This document shows positions 15,710-24,216 of a stretch of DNA of 41,656 bases, piece by piece. How positions within the stretch are numbered: the stretch's first letter is position 1; each line of letters opens with the position of its first letter. The stretch is from an uncultured Campylobacter sp. Its GTDB lineage: Bacteria; Campylobacterota; Campylobacteria; Campylobacterales; Campylobacteraceae. The position numbers were made by a program, and so were the translations under genes. The DNA lies in assembly GCF_938045775.1 (NCBI RefSeq), contig NZ_CALIBH010000286.1:1-41656 (forward strand), given 5' to 3'. Below the pieces are notes generated by a model. It saw only the letters and a program-made list of their open reading frames with translations. It had not been told where the DNA came from and did no database searches.

Positions 15710-16744
15710 GCCGGCAAGGGCGCTTTATATTTTCAGCTCCCCCTTTTTTTTCGGCGCGTGCGGTTAAATTCTATAATTTAAGTTTTGCGATTTAAATTTC
15801 AAGTGTACGGCTGCGATTAGTCGTACGCGCGACACTTGATTTAAAATTTTGCATATTAAAATTTAAAGCCACCGCCACGACCGTACAATAGAGCGATTTA
15901 GTTTTGCGCTTTAAATCTTAAAAGCCAATTTTATTGTCCGCGCCCGATTCTAAAGCTGGGGGTTAAATTTTGCGCTTTAAATTTTTAAAGTAGTTATGGC
16001 GGCGGGATTTGAGTCCAGCGTTTAAAATTTAGCATATTAAATTTAAAAGCACAACGTAGATTGTACGGTGCATTCTATTCAAAGTTTGAATTTCACGTAT
16101 TAAATTTTTAAAGAGCATGTAGGTTCGTCTTAAAATTTTTAAATTTCAAAAGGTATTTTGTACACTGCAAATTTTAAATAATTTTTTGCAGCAGGTTCTC
16201 TTTTCGCGACCGAAATTTTACATCCGCGGTGCATAAAATTTAAATCGCATTTTAATCGCGCTTTGTTTAAATTAAATCAAATTTTAAAGCGGAGGCGTCT
16301 TTAAACGTAACGCTTTCATCTGCGCATAAAAATCACGCCCACAGTTTGCAAAAAAATATCCACTCGCAGAATTAAATTTCAAAACGAACACAGCCGCAAA
16401 TGAATTACATATGCAACGGTGCTTGAAATTACGCGCGAGATGCTGTCTAATTTCACGGCGTAATTCCGCGAGCGGCAGCGTAAACCAAAGCGCACACAAA
16501 CCTACTCACTTCGGCTTCGACGCATCAAATTAAAAGCGACGCGCGAAGCAAGGCCTTCCGACCCGCTAGAATTTTGCCGATTAAGCCGCCTCGTTTAACT
16601 AAAATTGCACTTTTATTTGCTCTACGGGTCTAAATTTCGCTCATCTTAAAGCTCGCCGCGGAGTTTAAAATTTTAACCAGACGCCCCGGCGCTTCCCTTA
16701 AAATTTTAAAATTCTTAGAATTTTGGCGAGATCAAGGAGAGATT
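15710..16744. other. 1-kb non-coding region after lptB
   Basis: No credible coding region on either strand; the only open frames lack a ribosome-binding site and family resemblance. The first part holds the spaced AT-rich motif series described separately. The rest (16120-16740) is a mixture of AAATTT-type words and GC-rich pieces. The site corresponds to where rpoN lies in C. jejuni. Confidence 0.6.
15780..16115. repeat. Six degenerate AT-rich motifs at about 60-bp spacing
   Basis: A motif of about 26 bp, roughly AAATTTTGCNNNTTAAATTTTAAAGC, recurs at 15780, 15843, 15899, 15964, 16023 and about 16085. Starts are 56-65 bp apart, and the GC-richer spacers differ from one another. Copies differ at several positions, so this is a degenerate periodic repeat rather than a fresh tandem duplication or a CRISPR array. 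Confidence 0.6.
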
Positions 16745-17563
16745 ATGAAAAAAATTCTACTTTCGTGCGCCTTGGCGGGCGCGCTTTTCGGCTTGGAGCT
16801 CGATGGATTCAGTGCGCCTGAGGGCTCGCTAATCACCGAGGACGCTTTTTACATCGCAAATCGCGGCAAAAACGAAGATTCGCTAGGCAGAAGCGGCTTT
16901 ATAAGCAGGATCGTGAAAAATTCCAACGTCGTTGAGACCAATTTTATAGACGATCTGGTAAATCCTGGCGGAATGGCGCAGATCGAGGGCGTGCTCTACG
17001 TGTGCGATCTGGATGCGATCAGAGGCTTTAGCAAAGGCCAGGAGGTTTTTAATCTAAAAATCGAGGGGGCGCAGGCCTTAAACGACGTCGTAGCGCTCGG
17101 TAGCGAGGTTTTGCTCGCAAGCGATAATGCGCGCAGCGTGATTTATAGCATAAATTTAAACGCGAAAAGCTACGATAAGTTCGCACGCATCGACCCATCG
17201 CTCGGCAATGCGGGCGCGCTTTTGCTCAAAGGCGACAAGCTTCTGATCACTACATTCGATCTTAGCGGAAAGGTTCCTGGGCGCGTGCTAAGCATGGATC
17301 TGAAATCTCGCGAAATTTCGATCTTTGCGGATATGAAGGGGGTTTTCTACGGCATAGCGCGCGGAAAAAACGGCGAAATTTTAATTAGCGACTGGGGTGA
17401 GGATCTTTTAAGCGGTAAAATTTGGCGTATCGATGCAAACGGACAGATACGCAAAATAAACCTCGGCGCGATGCAAAGACCTGCGGACATCTCAAGCGAC
17501 GGCAAAGTTTTATTGATCCCAAAATCGCTGGAAAACAAAGTCGAACTGATAAATTTGCCTTGA
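16745..17563 (+). CDS. Periplasmic beta-propeller protein (SMP-30/NHL-like)
   Basis: 272 residues. MKKILLSCALAGALFG is a short signal peptide, so export is likely. The mature part has repeating beta-sheet blades (LITEDAFYIANRG, GVLYVCDLDAIRGF, SEVLLASDNARSVIYSINL, GEILISDWGEDLLSGKIWRID, RPADISSDGKVLLIPKSLENKVELINL), as in SMP-30/gluconolactonase or NHL propellers. Substrate unknown; it could be a lactonase or a binding protein. A strong AAGGAGAG site lies just before the ATG, and it appears monocistronic. Confidence 0.7.
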   Translation: MKKILLSCALAGALFGLELDGFSAPEGSLITEDAFYIANRGKNEDSLGRSGFISRIVKNSNVVETNFIDDLVNPGGMAQIEGVLYVCDLDAIRGFSKGQEVFNLKIEGAQALNDVVALGSEVLLASDNARSVIYSINLNAKSYDKFARIDPSLGNAGALLLKGDKLLITTFDLSGKVPGRVLSMDLKSREISIFADMKGVFYGIARGKNGEILISDWGEDLLSGKIWRIDANGQIRKINLGAMQRPADISSDGKVLLIPKSLENKVELINLP

Positions 17564-18021
17564 ATCAGCCGCCCTTTTTTTCGCTCCGCCGCTTACACGG
17601 CGGTGTCCGCTAGAGAACTAAAGCTAGTTGCTGAGGTGCCGAAACTAATCGCCCTTTTCACGCGCACTCAAGAGCCAAGTACGCCCAAAAGCCGCGTGTA
17701 CCGTCTTGCGACACGCAAATGCCTAGCCTGCCGTAAAATTTGCAAATCCATCTGCTCTCCTTTTAAATTCCATCACATTAAATTTCATTGCCTTAAATTT
17801 CATCACTGCGGATATTTTTGCAGGCCGAGCGGCGCTAAATTTCAGCGTGAGATTTGGCGCTTAGGCGCGCTTTTACATACCGCGTCGTATCTGCGCGCGA
17901 CCGAATTCTGCGCGGCAGCGTGATCTCGGCTCCTGCACGCTGTCGTTGTACGGGCGCGCGGAGCTTACGATTATATGCGGCGCGTATGTCTAGGCTGCTT
18001 CTGGGCGCCCGCGCGCAGAAC
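17564..18021. other. Intergenic region between the propeller gene and bpt
   Basis: About 460 bases between convergent genes. Open frames here (one Cys/His-rich on the plus strand) have no ribosome-binding site and are built from AAATTTCATCAC-type repeats, so I do not call them. A GC-rich inverted repeat (CCGCCG, loop, CGGCGG) lies near 17587-17604 but has no T tract. Confidence 0.5.
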
Positions 18022-18756
18022 CTACCCCTCTATGCGACCCTCCCACACGGCGGGAGCGTCAAGCTCTACGTATGAGTTTAAAATTTCATACGGCTCGTAG
18101 CTAAATTTATACGCTAGGCTCGGACACTGCTTCACCGCATAGCCCAGATAGATCCATCGTAGCCCCAGATCTTGGGCGAACTCGATCTGTTTTAAAAGCG
18201 AAAATTTACCCAGACTTAGATGCGGCAGATACGGATCGTAGTAGCAATACACCGAGCTAATGCCGTCATCCACGATATCGATGAGGTCGACGCAGATAAG
18301 CCGCCCGTCCTCGCCGTAGTAAGAAATTTCTTTGCCGAAGTCGCCGTGACCCTGGACGTAAATTTCGTCATATCGCTCAAAATCGATCTCTTGCACAGGC
18401 CAGCCCTTTTTTAAATGCATGTAGTCGTGATAGAGCGCGAAAAGCTCCAAACGCGCATCGTTTAAAAGCGGGCGAGATTGCCATACATAGGCGGTCGTGC
18501 GATTATTTTTATAGACGCGACGATGCGATCTGCTAAATTTAAAATTTAAAGCATCAACGCGCAGGCTTTTACACTCCGCACAGGCTGCGCAAATGGGCTT
18601 TTGAAAATACCTGCCGAAGCGGCGGTAGCCGTGCTGCACTAAGCTTGAATTATACTCGAAGTCGCAGTCTTTTATGTAGAGATACTCGCTGCGCGCGGCT
18701 CTGCCGCCTAGATAGGGGCAGGCAAAATCCAGCGTACAAAATGGAATTTCAGTCAT
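18022..18756 (-). CDS. bpt: Aspartate/glutamate leucyltransferase (arginyltransferase family)
   Basis: 244 residues. Transfers leucine from Leu-tRNA to N-terminal Asp or Glu of proteins, making them substrates for ClpS/ClpAP in the bacterial N-end rule pathway. The N-terminal ATE region shows CPYLGGRAARSEYL, with LVQHGYRRFGRYFQKPICAAC and the CAECKSLRVD cysteine cluster. The C-terminal part has GISSVYCYYDPYLPHLSLGKFSLL and GLRWIYLGYAVKQCPSLAYK, diagnostic of Bpt. It overlaps the small gene upstream by 8 bp. The pycA-small gene-bpt order matches C. jejuni as I recall it (Cj1037c to Cj1035c). Confidence 0.92.
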   Translation of the reverse strand: MTEIPFCTLDFACPYLGGRAARSEYLYIKDCDFEYNSSLVQHGYRRFGRYFQKPICAACAECKSLRVDALNFKFSRSHRRVYKNNRTTAYVWQSRPLLNDARLELFALYHDYMHLKKGWPVQEIDFERYDEIYVQGHGDFGKEISYYGEDGRLICVDLIDIVDDGISSVYCYYDPYLPHLSLGKFSLLKQIEFAQDLGLRWIYLGYAVKQCPSLAYKFSYEPYEILNSYVELDAPAVWEGRIEG

Positions 18757-19030
18757 TCAGCTTTTTGATATTCGCCGCGTCCACGTATTTTAAAAACTCG
18801 TCTTTGAGGCGCTTTTCGCGTGCGGCGATGCTCTCTTTGGCTGCGTTGAATTCCTCCGCGTCGCCGTCTAAGCCGCTTTCGCTTTGCAAGCTTGAATCAT
18901 CATCTCTGAAAATATCTTTAAACTCGTCGCGATTTGGATTAGGTTTTTTGGGCTTTTTGGGCGCGGAGCTTGCCGCCTTGTCCTTAAGCATATCCTTTTT
19001 TATATCTTTTAGGCTATCTAAAAAATCCAT
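18749..19030 (-). CDS. Small charged hypothetical protein between pycA and bpt
   Basis: 93 residues, very hydrophilic and rich in Lys, Asp, Glu and Ser (SSAPKKPKKPNPNRDEFKDIF), with a predicted helical C terminus (AAKESIAAREKRLKDEFLKYVDAANIKKL). No membrane segment or known domain. The ATG lies 8 bp after the pycA stop and the end overlaps bpt by 8 bp, so it is co-transcribed. The same position is filled by a small hypothetical gene in C. jejuni. Confidence 0.75.
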   Translation of the reverse strand: MDFLDSLKDIKKDMLKDKAASSAPKKPKKPNPNRDEFKDIFRDDDSSLQSESGLDGDAEEFNAAKESIAAREKRLKDEFLKYVDAANIKKLND

Positions 19031-19038
19031 ACTCTTTC

Positions 19039-20472
19039 CTAAATCCGCGCAGATTTGCGCATAGCAGCGATGATGGCGGCGATCGCTTCGTTTTTATTCG
19101 GCTGCATATCATCAATAGTGTTTTCTAAAATTTTGTCTAAATTTTTCTCGACGTAGCTCGTGTCGAAAAAGCCAAGCCGGAACTCACGCGACTTGCTGAT
19201 ACTGAGCAAAAACGGAATGATCGTACGCACTCCCTCGATGCGAAACTCCTTCAGCGCGCGCTCTAGCTTATTGACGGCCAGGTCGTAGTCGGTGGTTTTG
19301 ATGATTAGCTTGGCTAGAAGCGAGTCGTAAAACGGCGGAATTTTATAACCTTTGTAGATGTGGCTATCGACGCGCACCGAAGGACCAAGTGCTGGATAAT
19401 AATCGCTAACGGTGCCGGGAACCGGGGTGAAATTTTTCCAGACGTTTTCGGAAGTGATACGCGCTTCGATCGCGTAGCCGTGCGGCTTGATATCGCTTTG
19501 CTCAAGCTCTAAAATTTCGCCGTTTGCGATGCGGATCTGGCGTACGACGAGATCGACGCCCGTAACCTCCTCGGTGATGCCGTGCTCGACCTGGATACGG
19601 GTATTCATCTCCATAAAATAGAAGTTGTTGTAGTCATCGAGCAAAAATTCCACTGTACCGACATTGGTGTAATTCACCGCCTTCGCCGCAGCGACTGCGG
19701 TCGTACCCATCGTCTTACGTAGATGCTCGCTTATCGAGGGGCACGGCGCGATCTCGATGATCTTTTGGTGACGGCGCTGGATCGAGCAATCGCGCTCGCA
19801 AAGGTGAATGATGTTACCGTAATTGTCGCCGATGATCTGAAACTCGATGTGGCGCGGCTTGACGACGAGTTTTTCCATAAAAATTTCATCGTTATTAAAA
19901 AAGGTTTTCGCCTCTCTCGTGCACGAATCGTAGGCGCTCTCCATATCCTTCTCCTCCCATACCTCGCGGATACCGCGTCCGCCGCCGCCGCCGCTAGCCT
20001 TTAAGATCACGGGATAGCCGATCTCGCGCGCATATTTTTTGATCGTATCCATGCTCTCGTGATTTAGCTTTTCGGTACCCGGCACGATCGGAATGCCGTT
20101 TTTGCGCATCAAATAGCGAGCAATGTTTTTGTTGCCCATTTTTCGGATAACGTCGGGCTTTGGACCGATGAAGATGATCCCCGCGTCCTCGACCTCTCTT
20201 GCAAAGTCAAAATTCTCGCTCAAAAAGCCGTATCCAGGATGTATCGCATCAGCGCCACACTCTTTGGCGACTTCGACGATCTTTTTGGCATCCAGATAGC
20301 CTTTTAGCGCGTCCGCGCTTACTTCGTAGGCCTCATCGGCGATTTTTACGTGCAAGCAATCGATGTCGGGTTTGGTATAGATCGCGACGCTTCCGATATG
20401 CAGATCTCTGCAGGCCCTAATGATGCGAACCGCGATCTCGCCGCGATTAGCGATAAGAATTTTACGTATCAT
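19039..20472 (-). CDS. pycA: Pyruvate carboxylase subunit A (biotin carboxylase type)
   Basis: 477-residue ATP-grasp biotin carboxylase. HPGYGFLSEN (78-87), glycine-rich loop SGGGGGRG (160-167), GTVEFLLDD and MEMNTRIQVEH are the active-site signatures. It could be AccC of acetyl-CoA carboxylase, but the length (477 rather than about 445), the RDLHIGSVAIYTKPDIDCLHV start, the C-terminal extension after NLDKIL, and the bpt neighbourhood fit the two-subunit pyruvate carboxylase that makes oxaloacetate in Campylobacter. The partner pycB is not in the window. A GAGG site lies about 10 bases before the ATG. Confidence 0.85.
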   Translation of the reverse strand: MIRKILIANRGEIAVRIIRACRDLHIGSVAIYTKPDIDCLHVKIADEAYEVSADALKGYLDAKKIVEVAKECGADAIHPGYGFLSENFDFAREVEDAGIIFIGPKPDVIRKMGNKNIARYLMRKNGIPIVPGTEKLNHESMDTIKKYAREIGYPVILKASGGGGGRGIREVWEEKDMESAYDSCTREAKTFFNNDEIFMEKLVVKPRHIEFQIIGDNYGNIIHLCERDCSIQRRHQKIIEIAPCPSISEHLRKTMGTTAVAAAKAVNYTNVGTVEFLLDDYNNFYFMEMNTRIQVEHGITEEVTGVDLVVRQIRIANGEILELEQSDIKPHGYAIEARITSENVWKNFTPVPGTVSDYYPALGPSVRVDSHIYKGYKIPPFYDSLLAKLIIKTTDYDLAVNKLERALKEFRIEGVRTIIPFLLSISKSREFRLGFFDTSYVEKNLDKILENTIDDMQPNKNEAIAAIIAAMRKSARI

Positions 20473-20587
20473 AAATAATTGCCTCTTTTAAAGAAATACC
20501 GCGGTAATAATAGTATAAAAAATTTTATAGCAAGTTGAAATTCATAAAAGACGGTTGAAATTCCAGATAAAATTTAAAGAAGATTTA

Positions 20588-20674
20588 TGGTGCCCGAGGT
20601 CGGAATCGAACCGACACGAGGTCGCCCTCGCCAGATTTTGAGTCTGGTGCGTCTACCAATTTCACCACTCGGGC
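20588..20674 (-). tRNA. tRNA-Leu (anticodon CAA)
   Basis: Class II tRNA of 87 nt with an encoded 3' CCA. The acceptor pairs GCCCGAG with CTCGGGC, the D-loop has GGTAGACGC, the anticodon arm is CCAGA-CTCAAAA-TCTGG (anticodon CAA, reads UUG), a variable arm of the leucine type follows, and the T arm holds GGTTCGATTCC. The 5' GCCC start and the loop sequences match bacterial tRNA-Leu. Confidence 0.96.
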
Positions 20675-20689
20675 ATTTAAAAAGTTATG

Positions 20690-20695
20690 ATTGTA
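20690..20695 (-). promoter_or_regulatory. Putative -10 element for tRNA-Leu
   Basis: On the minus strand the sequence reads TACAAT, ending 15 bases before the mature tRNA 5' end, inside an AT-rich stretch between the hup terminator and the tRNA. Position and sequence fit a sigma-70 -10 box. Confidence 0.4.
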
Positions 20696-20711
20696 TAAAT
20701 TTAAAAGAGAA

Positions 20712-20731
20712 AAGCCCCGAAGACGGGGCTT
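20712..20731 (-). terminator. Rho-independent terminator of hup
   Basis: Perfect 8-bp stem AAGCCCCG/CGGGGCTT with an AAGA loop, 13 bases after the hup stop. On the minus strand it is followed by a T-rich run (TTTTCTCTTTT). Confidence 0.9.
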
Positions 20732-20743
20732 GGAGCAAGAAAA

Positions 20744-21040
20744 TTATTTTTTCTTCTTGCCTTTTGCAGCCGCAACAGCCTCTTTTAGCTGTTTGCCGAC
20801 TTTAAATTTTACTACTTTAGTAGCAGGAGATTTGTAAGTTCTGTTTGTGCCAGGAACTTTACCCTCGCGAGCTGCACGCTCTGCAATGCCGAAAGATCCG
20901 AAGCCGATGAAGCTTATGTCATCACCTTTTACTAAAAGCTCTTTGATAGCTTCAAGTGCAGAATCTACTACCTTAACGGTATCTTTTTTGGAAAGACCTG
21001 CCTTCTCGGCAACTACTTGGATAAAATCAGCTTTTTTCAT
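20744..21040 (-). CDS. hup: DNA-binding protein HU
   Basis: 98-residue nucleoid protein that bends DNA as a dimer. It has the HU hallmarks: MKKADFIQVVAEKAGLSKKD, GFGSFGIAERAAREG, the beta-arm segment PGTNRTYKSPATKVVKF and the C-terminal GKQLKEAV, here followed by a lysine-rich tail (AAAKGKKKK). Slightly longer than the usual 90 residues because of that tail. It has its own promoter and terminator. Confidence 0.96.
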   Translation of the reverse strand: MKKADFIQVVAEKAGLSKKDTVKVVDSALEAIKELLVKGDDISFIGFGSFGIAERAAREGKVPGTNRTYKSPATKVVKFKVGKQLKEAVAAAKGKKKK

Positions 21041-21073
21041 GCTAATCCTTTAAAATAAAGTGGTTTGGGCGGT

Positions 21074-21079
21074 ATTCTA
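21074..21079 (-). promoter_or_regulatory. -10 element of hup
   Basis: Reads TAGAAT on the minus strand, about 34 bases before the hup ATG, and is preceded by a G and a T-rich upstream region (GTATTTTTTGC), as in Campylobacter sigma-70 promoters. Confidence 0.55.
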
Positions 21080-21335
21080 CAATAGTTTCGCAAAAAATAC
21101 AATAGTTTTTTAAGAAAAAAACGCAAAAATCGGCAAAATTTAGCCGAATTTAGCCCAAATTCGTCAATTTTTCAGATTTCGCTTCTTTAAATTTCAAAAT
21201 TCCGCCATATTTTTGGGGCTGATTTTTGAAATTTCGCCCGGTTTAGAAAAATTTCAAAATTTTACCCTACCGAGCTTCATTTTTGTAAAATTTCGCCCAA
21301 ATTTGCCGCTTTAAAATATATAAACTATATTTTGT

Positions 21336-21341
21336 TATAAT
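21336..21341 (+). promoter_or_regulatory. -10 element of the response regulator gene
   Basis: Consensus TATAAT, preceded by TTTTGT and AT-rich sequence, about 25 bases before the ATG at 21367. This is the best promoter match in the window. Confidence 0.65.
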
Positions 21342-21366
21342 CCGCGCAAAATTTCAAAGGTTTTTT

Positions 21367-22044
21367 ATGACTAAAATTTTAATGATAGAGGACGATTTAG
21401 AACTCGCCGAAATTTTAAGCGAATATCTGCAACAATACGATATCGATATCACCGTCGCGGACGATCCGTTTTTGGGGCTTTCCAAGCTAAATTTAGAAAA
21501 TTTCAACCTCGTGATTTTAGACCTCACGCTTCCTGGGATGGACGGACTTGAGGTCTGCAAAGAGATCCGCAAAAACACCGATATACCGATCATAATCTCA
21601 AGCGCCCGCCACGATCTGACCGACAAGATCAACGCTTTTGACTTCGGCGCGGACGACTATCTGCCAAAGCCCTATAATCCGCAAGAACTTTTAGCGCGCA
21701 TCAAACGCCATATCGAGCGCTACGACATAAACTCGCTCCAGCGCGCCGCAAAGCCCAAAAAAGATCTCGAGGTGGATGATTTCCGCCACGTCATCAGTTT
21801 CAAAGGACAGCCGCTGTCGCTCACCATCGCCGAATACGACGTGCTTTCGTATCTCATCAAAAAGGAAGGCGGCGCGATCACCCGCGAGGAGCTCATATAC
21901 AACTGCAGCTCCATAAGCGAGGAATCCTCGAGCAAAAGCATAGATGTCATCATCGGCCGCATCCGCCTAAAACTCGGCGAAACGTCCAAGGCGCCAAGCT
22001 ACATCCACGCTATCCGCGGCGTAGGCTATAAGCTGATACAATGA
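21367..22044 (+). CDS. OmpR-family response regulator, ArsR/RacR type
   Basis: 225 residues. The receiver domain (1-118) has acidic residues D9/D10, phospho-acceptor D52 in ILDLTLPGMDG, and K101 in DYLPKPYNPQE. The C-terminal winged-helix DNA-binding domain has LTIAEYDVLSYLIKK, SKSIDVIIGRIRLKLGE and IHAIRGVGYKL. It closely resembles Helicobacter pylori ArsR (acid response) and Campylobacter RacR (temperature and nitrate response). Which signal it uses here cannot be told. The cognate kinase lies downstream, but 487 bases intervene. Confidence 0.9.
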   Translation: MTKILMIEDDLELAEILSEYLQQYDIDITVADDPFLGLSKLNLENFNLVILDLTLPGMDGLEVCKEIRKNTDIPIIISSARHDLTDKINAFDFGADDYLPKPYNPQELLARIKRHIERYDINSLQRAAKPKKDLEVDDFRHVISFKGQPLSLTIAEYDVLSYLIKKEGGAITREELIYNCSSISEESSSKSIDVIIGRIRLKLGETSKAPSYIHAIRGVGYKLIQ

Positions 22045-22531
22045 GCGAACTTGCGCCGGACGGGCGGCGCGATAAAATTTAGCTACTCGCGACTCTAAAT
22101 TTATATAGATATCCGCGCGGCGAAACTGAAATCGCAAGTCGGTCCGCGCGATCTTGCCGTTTAAATTTAAGGCGCCGCAACTGAAGCGTTAAAATTTTAC
22201 GATAAAATTTTGCAGTTATAAATTTAGCACGCGGTTAGATGCGCGCGAAATTTTATCGTCGAATTCGGCAAGCAGTTCGGCTCTACACGCAAGACGAGCC
22301 ATAAAAAACAGAGCCCAGGACAACGAAAGGGTAAATTTTAAAATTTAAAGCAGCGCGGCTGTTAAATTTAAAAGCACCCTGTTTTCGATGAAATTTTAAA
22401 ATTTACACGCCGTGCCTTTAAGACGCGTCGTAAATTTAAAGCCGAATAAGTCGGTACGCGCACTAAAGCAAAGCAAGCCCGCGGCTTACAAAGCTTTGAA
22501 ATTTTAAAAATTTAAGGATCATATAAATTTA
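22045..22531. other. 487-bp non-coding filler between regulator and kinase genes
   Basis: No credible gene on either strand. The second half has four copies of a TAAATTTAAAGC-like word (about 22331, 22363, 22391 and 22430) at roughly 30-40 bp spacing, with GC-rich spacers. Two-component gene pairs are normally adjacent or overlapping, so this gap is unusual. Confidence 0.6.
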
Positions 22532-23773
22532 ATGAAAGTAAGATCGTCGATTTTTTACACCATCACGTTTATCTTCGCGCTCGCTGCCGTGGGTGTTTCG
22601 CTCGCTCTGCTCTGGCTCATCGGCTACGATCAGCAAAACTACACCCGTGAACTAAACTCCAAATACTCCATCGTTGCGCGCGCGAACCTATATCAGATGA
22701 GTAAGCTCATCAGCGATGTCGAATACGAACGGCAGGTCGCAAATTTCGAGTTTTCGACCATCCGCGATGAAGCCAAGCGCGATGAGATCATTAAAGGCGC
22801 TGAAATTTTAGATAGCATCTCCGCAGACATCGGCTCTGCGGACATCTTGCTTTTTAAACGCAAACACTACTTAAAGATCACTCACGCGGGCGAGACGCGG
22901 CTTTTAAACGACAAGGATTATCAGCCCTATCGCTACGATATTTTCAAAGCGATCTACGGCGTCATTTTGGTGATCATTCTGCTTGCGTATATCTTTATCA
23001 TCCGCAAAATTCGCCCCCTTCGCAAGCTCAAACGCCAGATCGATAAATTTGCTAAAGGCAATCTCCAGATCAAAGACGTAAGCGTAGGAAACGACGAAAT
23101 TTCCGAGGTTTCGCATGCATTTTACGAGGCGGTCACGCAGATAAATAAGCTTAACGAATCGCGCCATCTGTTTTTGCGAAACATAATGCACGAGCTCAAA
23201 ACCCCCATCACAAAGGGTCGCATCGCCGTCGAGATGATCGAGCACGGTAAAAATCAGGAGCGCCTCATCTCGGTCTTTGAGCGGCTGGAGAGCCTAATCA
23301 ACGAATTTGCGGCGGTAGAGCGCGCGACTGCGGGCACAGCGCTGCTCGAACGCGGAATTTTTCCCATGGATGAAATTTTAAAAGAGGCGCTCGGCATCGC
23401 GATGATCGAGCCCGGCTGCGTCACGCTGCAAAATCCGCTGAGCCTGAGCTTAAACGTCGATCTGAAGCTCTTTTGCGTCGCGGTGAAAAATTTAATCGAC
23501 AACGCCGTAAAATACGCCGCAGACGGTAAAATTTTAATCCGCTTAGACGCCCAAACTATGGACTTCATAACGCTCGGCGAGCCGCTACAGAAGGACTTTA
23601 GCTACTACAAAGAGGCCTTCGTCAAGGGCACGAACGCCAAGCAAAGCTTCGGCCTGGGGCTTTACATCGTCGATAACATCGCCAAAGCGCACGGGCTAAA
23701 ATTCCTCTACCGCAGGCAGGATGAGCTAAACGTTTTTTATTTCGAGGGGATCGAAAAGATAGCTGCGTTATGA
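22532..23773 (+). CDS. Sensor histidine kinase, ArsS/RacS type
   Basis: 413-residue inner-membrane kinase, partner of the upstream regulator. TM1 lies at about 8-30, a periplasmic sensor domain at 31-137, TM2 at about 138-157 and HAMP at 158-210. The phospho-acceptor is H220 in MHELKTPITKGRIA. The catalytic domain has the N box VKNLIDNAVKYAADGK and a G2-like SFGLGLYIV. The usual G1 box (DxGxG) is replaced by a divergent DFITLGEPL, as I recall for the ArsS group. An AAGGATC site precedes the ATG. The last 4 bases overlap the cytochrome frame. Confidence 0.9.
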   Translation: MKVRSSIFYTITFIFALAAVGVSLALLWLIGYDQQNYTRELNSKYSIVARANLYQMSKLISDVEYERQVANFEFSTIRDEAKRDEIIKGAEILDSISADIGSADILLFKRKHYLKITHAGETRLLNDKDYQPYRYDIFKAIYGVILVIILLAYIFIIRKIRPLRKLKRQIDKFAKGNLQIKDVSVGNDEISEVSHAFYEAVTQINKLNESRHLFLRNIMHELKTPITKGRIAVEMIEHGKNQERLISVFERLESLINEFAAVERATAGTALLERGIFPMDEILKEALGIAMIEPGCVTLQNPLSLSLNVDLKLFCVAVKNLIDNAVKYAADGKILIRLDAQTMDFITLGEPLQKDFSYYKEAFVKGTNAKQSFGLGLYIVDNIAKAHGLKFLYRRQDELNVFYFEGIEKIAAL

Positions 23774-24216
23774 AATTTAAGCACATTTTTTATATTATTG
23801 CGCCAAAAATTCGAAACGAGAAGATGCGAAATTTTATATTTTTAGCGCTGTTTTTAAACGCGACCATATTTTTTCTACCTCGCGGCGCACAAGCCGAGAG
23901 CTTCATCACCGACGAAGAATACGGCGCGATGCTGTATAAAAACCCCCGCGGCATCGGCTGCGACAAGTGCCACGGCGAGAAGGGCGAGGGCTCGCTGATC
24001 GCGACGTATAAAGAATTTAACCGCACCGCAGGCGCCTACTACGAGCGCGCCCTAAACGCGCCGCCGATCAACAATCTCTCGCTTCAGGAGCTCGCCGACG
24101 GGATCAGCAGCTCGCGCGACGTAATGCCCAGCTACTTCTTGACGCAAAACGAGATCATCATCATCTACAAATATATAAAATCGATAAATCAACCCAAAAA
24201 GAAGGAGAAAAAATGA
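23770..24216 (+). CDS. Periplasmic monohaem c-type cytochrome
   Basis: Up to 148 residues. The ATG at 23770 overlaps the kinase stop (ATGA). An in-frame ATG at 23824 would start directly with a signal peptide (MRNFIFLALFLNATIFFLPRGAQA), so the true start is uncertain. One haem site, CDKCH (64-68 from the first ATG), and a candidate Met ligand in RDVMPSYFL define a small class I cytochrome c. It probably carries electrons in the periplasm. It overlaps hemL by 4 bp, so haem synthesis and a haem protein are co-transcribed. Confidence 0.85.
   Translation: MKFKHIFYIIAPKIRNEKMRNFIFLALFLNATIFFLPRGAQAESFITDEEYGAMLYKNPRGIGCDKCHGEKGEGSLIATYKEFNRTAGAYYERALNAPPINNLSLQELADGISSSRDVMPSYFLTQNEIIIIYKYIKSINQPKKKEKK

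Larger units (their letters stand above)
21041..21366. other. Divergent promoter region between hup and the response regulator
   Basis: 326 bases without a gene. Promoter-like boxes for hup and for the response regulator lie at its two ends. The middle (21120-21300) is AAATTTCAAAATT-rich filler. Confidence 0.6.

Noticed and set aside
15780..16115. Possible CRISPR array (regular spacing of repeats)
   Set aside because: Repeat copies differ from one another at several positions, are AT-rich without a conserved 28-37 bp unit, and no cas gene lies in the window.
16284..16499. 71-residue open frame on the minus strand
   Set aside because: Lies in filler, without ribosome-binding site or recognisable composition.
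17587..17604. GC-rich hairpin as terminator of the propeller gene
   Set aside because: The inverted repeat is real but no T run follows on either strand.
17603..17923. Cys/His-rich 106-residue open frame
   Set aside because: No ribosome-binding site, unusual composition driven by AAATTTCATCAC repeats, and no domain resemblance beyond chance CxxC pairs.
19039..20472. AccC of acetyl-CoA carboxylase
   Set aside because: Possible by domain, but length, terminal extension and the bpt neighbourhood favour pyruvate carboxylase subunit A.
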